In this document: in pieces, positions 13,210 through 14,913 of the stretch
Position numbering within the stretch: position 1 is the first letter of the stretch
How the letters are laid out: the number at the start of each line of letters is the position of its first letter
NCBI GenBank assembly: GCA_021771675.1
Contig: JAETOP010000093.1
Span: forward strand, 1-14,913
Direction of reading: 5' to 3'
DNA length: 14,913 nt
Source: Oscillospiraceae bacterium
Lineage (GTDB): Bacteria > Bacillota_A > Clostridia > Oscillospirales > Oscillospiraceae
Translations under genes and position numbers: made by a program
Notes under the pieces: generated by a model
What the model saw: only the letters and a program-made list of their open reading frames with translations
The model's database searches: none
What the model was told of the DNA's origin: nothing

Positions 13210-13314
13210 GCAGAAATCCGGAAAAGTTTCAAAATAAATGTTGAAAAAATGCAAGAAAAAAGCGACATGTTGCAATAATTTGAAAAAGGTCCAATAAACC
13301 CCAAAAGCATCACA
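13210..13314 (+). other. Short AT-rich stretch before an orphan terminator
   Basis: The only frame of note on the plus strand is 13238-13297, reading MLKKCKKKATCCNNLKKVQ, with a poor GGAAAAG site 12 bases upstream. It ends 18 bp before the strong terminator. I see no clear promoter and do not claim it as a gene; a small RNA is equally possible. Confidence 0.2.
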
Positions 13315-13363
13315 CAGAGCTCCGACTTCCAATTTGGAAGCCGGGGCTCTGCTTTTTCTTTTT
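13315..13363 (+). terminator. Strong plus-strand terminator with no clear gene upstream
   Basis: CAGAGCTCCGACTTCC and GGAAGCCGGGGCTCTG pair over 16 positions with one mismatch and one G-T, around AATTT, followed by CTTTTTCTTTTT. The nearest plus-strand gene upstream is thrB, 1.7 kb away. Confidence 0.85.
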
Positions 13364-13414
13364 ATAAACGTATTTACAATTCTCCCGTCAACGCCTCTTT
13401 CTCTTATATCCAAC

Positions 13415-13598
13415 AGGAAAGGGGTGAGTCCCATGCAGTAATAAACTTGTTCATATTCAACGCAAATTTAAGCCGGGGAGGAATGCCAATGAAGTAAACT
13501 CGTTGCATCTTAACACAGGAAGGAGGTGATTCTATCGATTCCCACTGCTGCGCATAACCCGCAGTCACAACACAACCATGTATTTTAGGAGGAATGAA
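13415..13598 (+). promoter_or_regulatory. Leader with four Shine-Dalgarno-like sites and two-codon frames
   Basis: AGGAAAGGGGTGAG precedes ATG-CAG-TAA (13433-13441). GGGGAGGAATGCCA precedes ATG-AAG-TAA (13489-13497). AAGGAGGTGAT (13520-13530), a full match to the 16S rRNA 3' end, has no standard start codon after it. TTAGGAGGAATGAA (13585-13598) serves the secreted protein and also contains ATG-AAA-TGA. The segments after the first two sites resemble each other (AGTAATAAACTTGTTCATATTCAAC and AGTAAACTCGTTGCATCTTAAC, shown here as shared AGTAA, CTYGTT, CATMTT and AAC blocks), suggesting an old duplication. Confidence 0.45.
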
Positions 13599-14913
13599 AT
13601 GAAAACAAGTTTTTGGACGAGACTTCTGGCATTTGTATTGGTACTTGCCATGGGCAGTCCGCAATTACCGTAGCCAGCTTTGCCTATAGCGGTAACAATC
13701 TGGCCACAGTAACCGATGCCGCCGGAAATATCTACACCCTGACCTATTCCGGCACCAATTTGGTATCCATTAAGAAAAACAGTACCATCATGGCAACGTA
13801 CACTTACAATGGCTACCAGCTTACCAAGGCTTCGGACAGTGAGAGCGGGTATGAAATCACTTTCAGCTACAGCAACGGAAAATTGTTCCTGTATCAGGAG
13901 GCAGCGGTCGAAAGCACCGATCCATATCTGATCAGGACTTTGGGCAAAACGATCTATATTACCTATCCTGCCCACAGTGAGACGGTGTATCAGGATTACG
14001 GCCCAGACCGCTTTGCTGGCAATGCTGATGATCTTATCACCCACTATCTGTTCGACTACACTGGCCGCACGGTGAATGCCTATACCACCGACAACGACGG
14101 CAATATCCTGGGAGCGTCCAACGCTGTGTATACCAACAACAGTGGGACCGACCGGAAAAACAACCGCACGGAGCGCACGGCCACCATTGGCATTGCGGGA
14201 CAGCAGCTGCTGAAAAATTCCGGCGTGGAAACCACTGAAAATCCTTGGTCTGGGTCTGCGGGAGTCACCATTTCCACGGAAAAGCCCCGCACCGGCGCAA
14301 AGGGAATTAAGGGAACGTCCACCGAAGCAGTCACCCAGGTGGCCTACCACAAGACAGAGGAACTGGTAGCCGGAAAGACCTATACCTTCTCCTGCTTCGT
14401 GAATACCTCCGCCATTACCAGCTTTGTCGAAAGTGGCGTCTTCGTTTGGGTTTATGACGGCCAGGGTAATCAGTATATCGGCCAGCGTATGCGTTATGCC
14501 ACTGATCCATCCATTGACGGCGGCTGGGTAAGAATCAGCGTAAGCTTTACCCCCAAGAACAGCGGCGTGCACACTTGCAGTGTGTATAACGATAAGGGCA
14601 TTGGCACCTTCTATGCCGACGACTTCCAGCTGGAAGAGGGGGAGGCTCCCTCCACCTTCAATCTGGTGGAAAACGGCAGCATGGAAATGGTAAGTCACGG
14701 CTGGACCATGGGCACCAATGCCGGGTTTGCTTCCGGCGGCGTGGCCAATTCCAGCGGCAGCCTGCAAATTCTGGGCGACCCGGAGGAGAGCGGCACCAAT
14801 GCCTACCAGGACATCCCCCTGAATCTGCCCGCCTCCCAGACCTATGTCCTCTCCGGCTGGGCCAAGGCCAACGCCGTGCCAGACAGTCCGGAGGAGCTGA
14901 ACAGTCCGGATGA
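13599..14913 (+). pseudogene. Secreted YD-repeat (RHS-type) protein with carbohydrate-binding-like modules; frameshifted and partial
   Basis: The ATG at 13599 follows AGGAGG and begins a signal peptide, MKTSFWTRLLAFVLVLAMGS, but this frame stops at a TAG (13671-13673). The following frame, offset by one base, is open from before 13652 to the window end. It starts QSAITVASFAYSGNN, so one indel near 13655 would restore an export signal. The body has YD-type repeats (YSGNNLATVTDAAGNIYTLT, YTYNGYQLTKASDSESGYEI, then HYLFDYTGRTVNAYTTDNDG). From about 14200 comes a beta-sandwich module resembling carbohydrate-binding modules (TEKPRTGAKGIKG, VAGKTYTFSCFVNTS, FYADDFQLEEGE), then the start of a second (FNLVENGSMEM). 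Such proteins are large wall-associated or toxin-delivering surface proteins. The short distance from signal peptide to repeats suggests an N-terminal deletion. The 3' end is beyond the window. Confidence 0.75.

Noticed and set aside
13565..14767. 400-codon minus-strand reading frame opposite the YD-repeat protein
   Set aside because: It is a mirror of the plus-strand coding frame, has no ribosome binding site or known motif, and its composition follows the complement of the real gene.

Overview
The window looks like a piece of a GC-rich, anaerobic, spore-forming gut Firmicute, most likely of the class Clostridia (Oscillospiraceae-like). Reasons: strong AGGAGG ribosome binding sites, a small acid-soluble spore protein fragment, remnants of the conjugative element type common in gut Clostridia, and a large YD-repeat (RHS-type) surface protein. 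The species call is inference; the sequence contains no rRNA, tRNA, CRISPR array or recognisable insertion sequence.

Layout. (a) About 170-2200, minus strand: a decayed conjugative-element segment. A ParB-like gene has lost its C-terminus. It is followed by a sortase gene broken by an in-frame TAG and by a 71-bp-period partial duplication, which runs straight into a fragment of a TrbL/VirB6-like membrane protein cut off at base 173. (b) 2200-4860: a truncated alpha/beta-type spore protein, a membrane diguanylate cyclase with its own promoter and terminator, and a divergent pair of very small genes (a ribbon-helix-helix regulator and an unknown 73-residue protein) sharing an AT-rich control region. 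(c) 4865-11620: the aspartate-to-threonine pathway. hom-lysC-asd runs on the minus strand and thrC-(acetyltransferase)-thrB on the plus strand. The two arms diverge from a 220-bp region where opposed promoters overlap on a perfect palindrome. An AT-rich GNAT acetyltransferase gene sits between thrC and thrB. (d) 11620-13210: hairpin and direct-repeat elements, then an MFS transporter gene on the minus strand. Its leader is about 190 nt and holds a consensus promoter, an 18-codon leader peptide whose stop codon lies in a CCCCCTAGGGGG palindrome, and a terminator-like hairpin ending on the start codon. (e) 13210-14913: an orphan plus-strand terminator, an odd leader with four Shine-Dalgarno-like sites and two-codon reading frames, and a secreted YD-repeat protein whose signal peptide is out of frame with the rest; it runs off the end of the window.

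How the genes work together. LysC, Asd and Hom take aspartate to homoserine; ThrB and ThrC take homoserine to threonine, so the complete aspartate-to-threonine route is here, split between two divergent transcripts. The most interesting non-coding signal is the MFS leader, which has the arrangement expected of ribosome-mediated attenuation of a drug exporter. The left edge and the repeat region beside the MFS gene show a genome accumulating gene decay.
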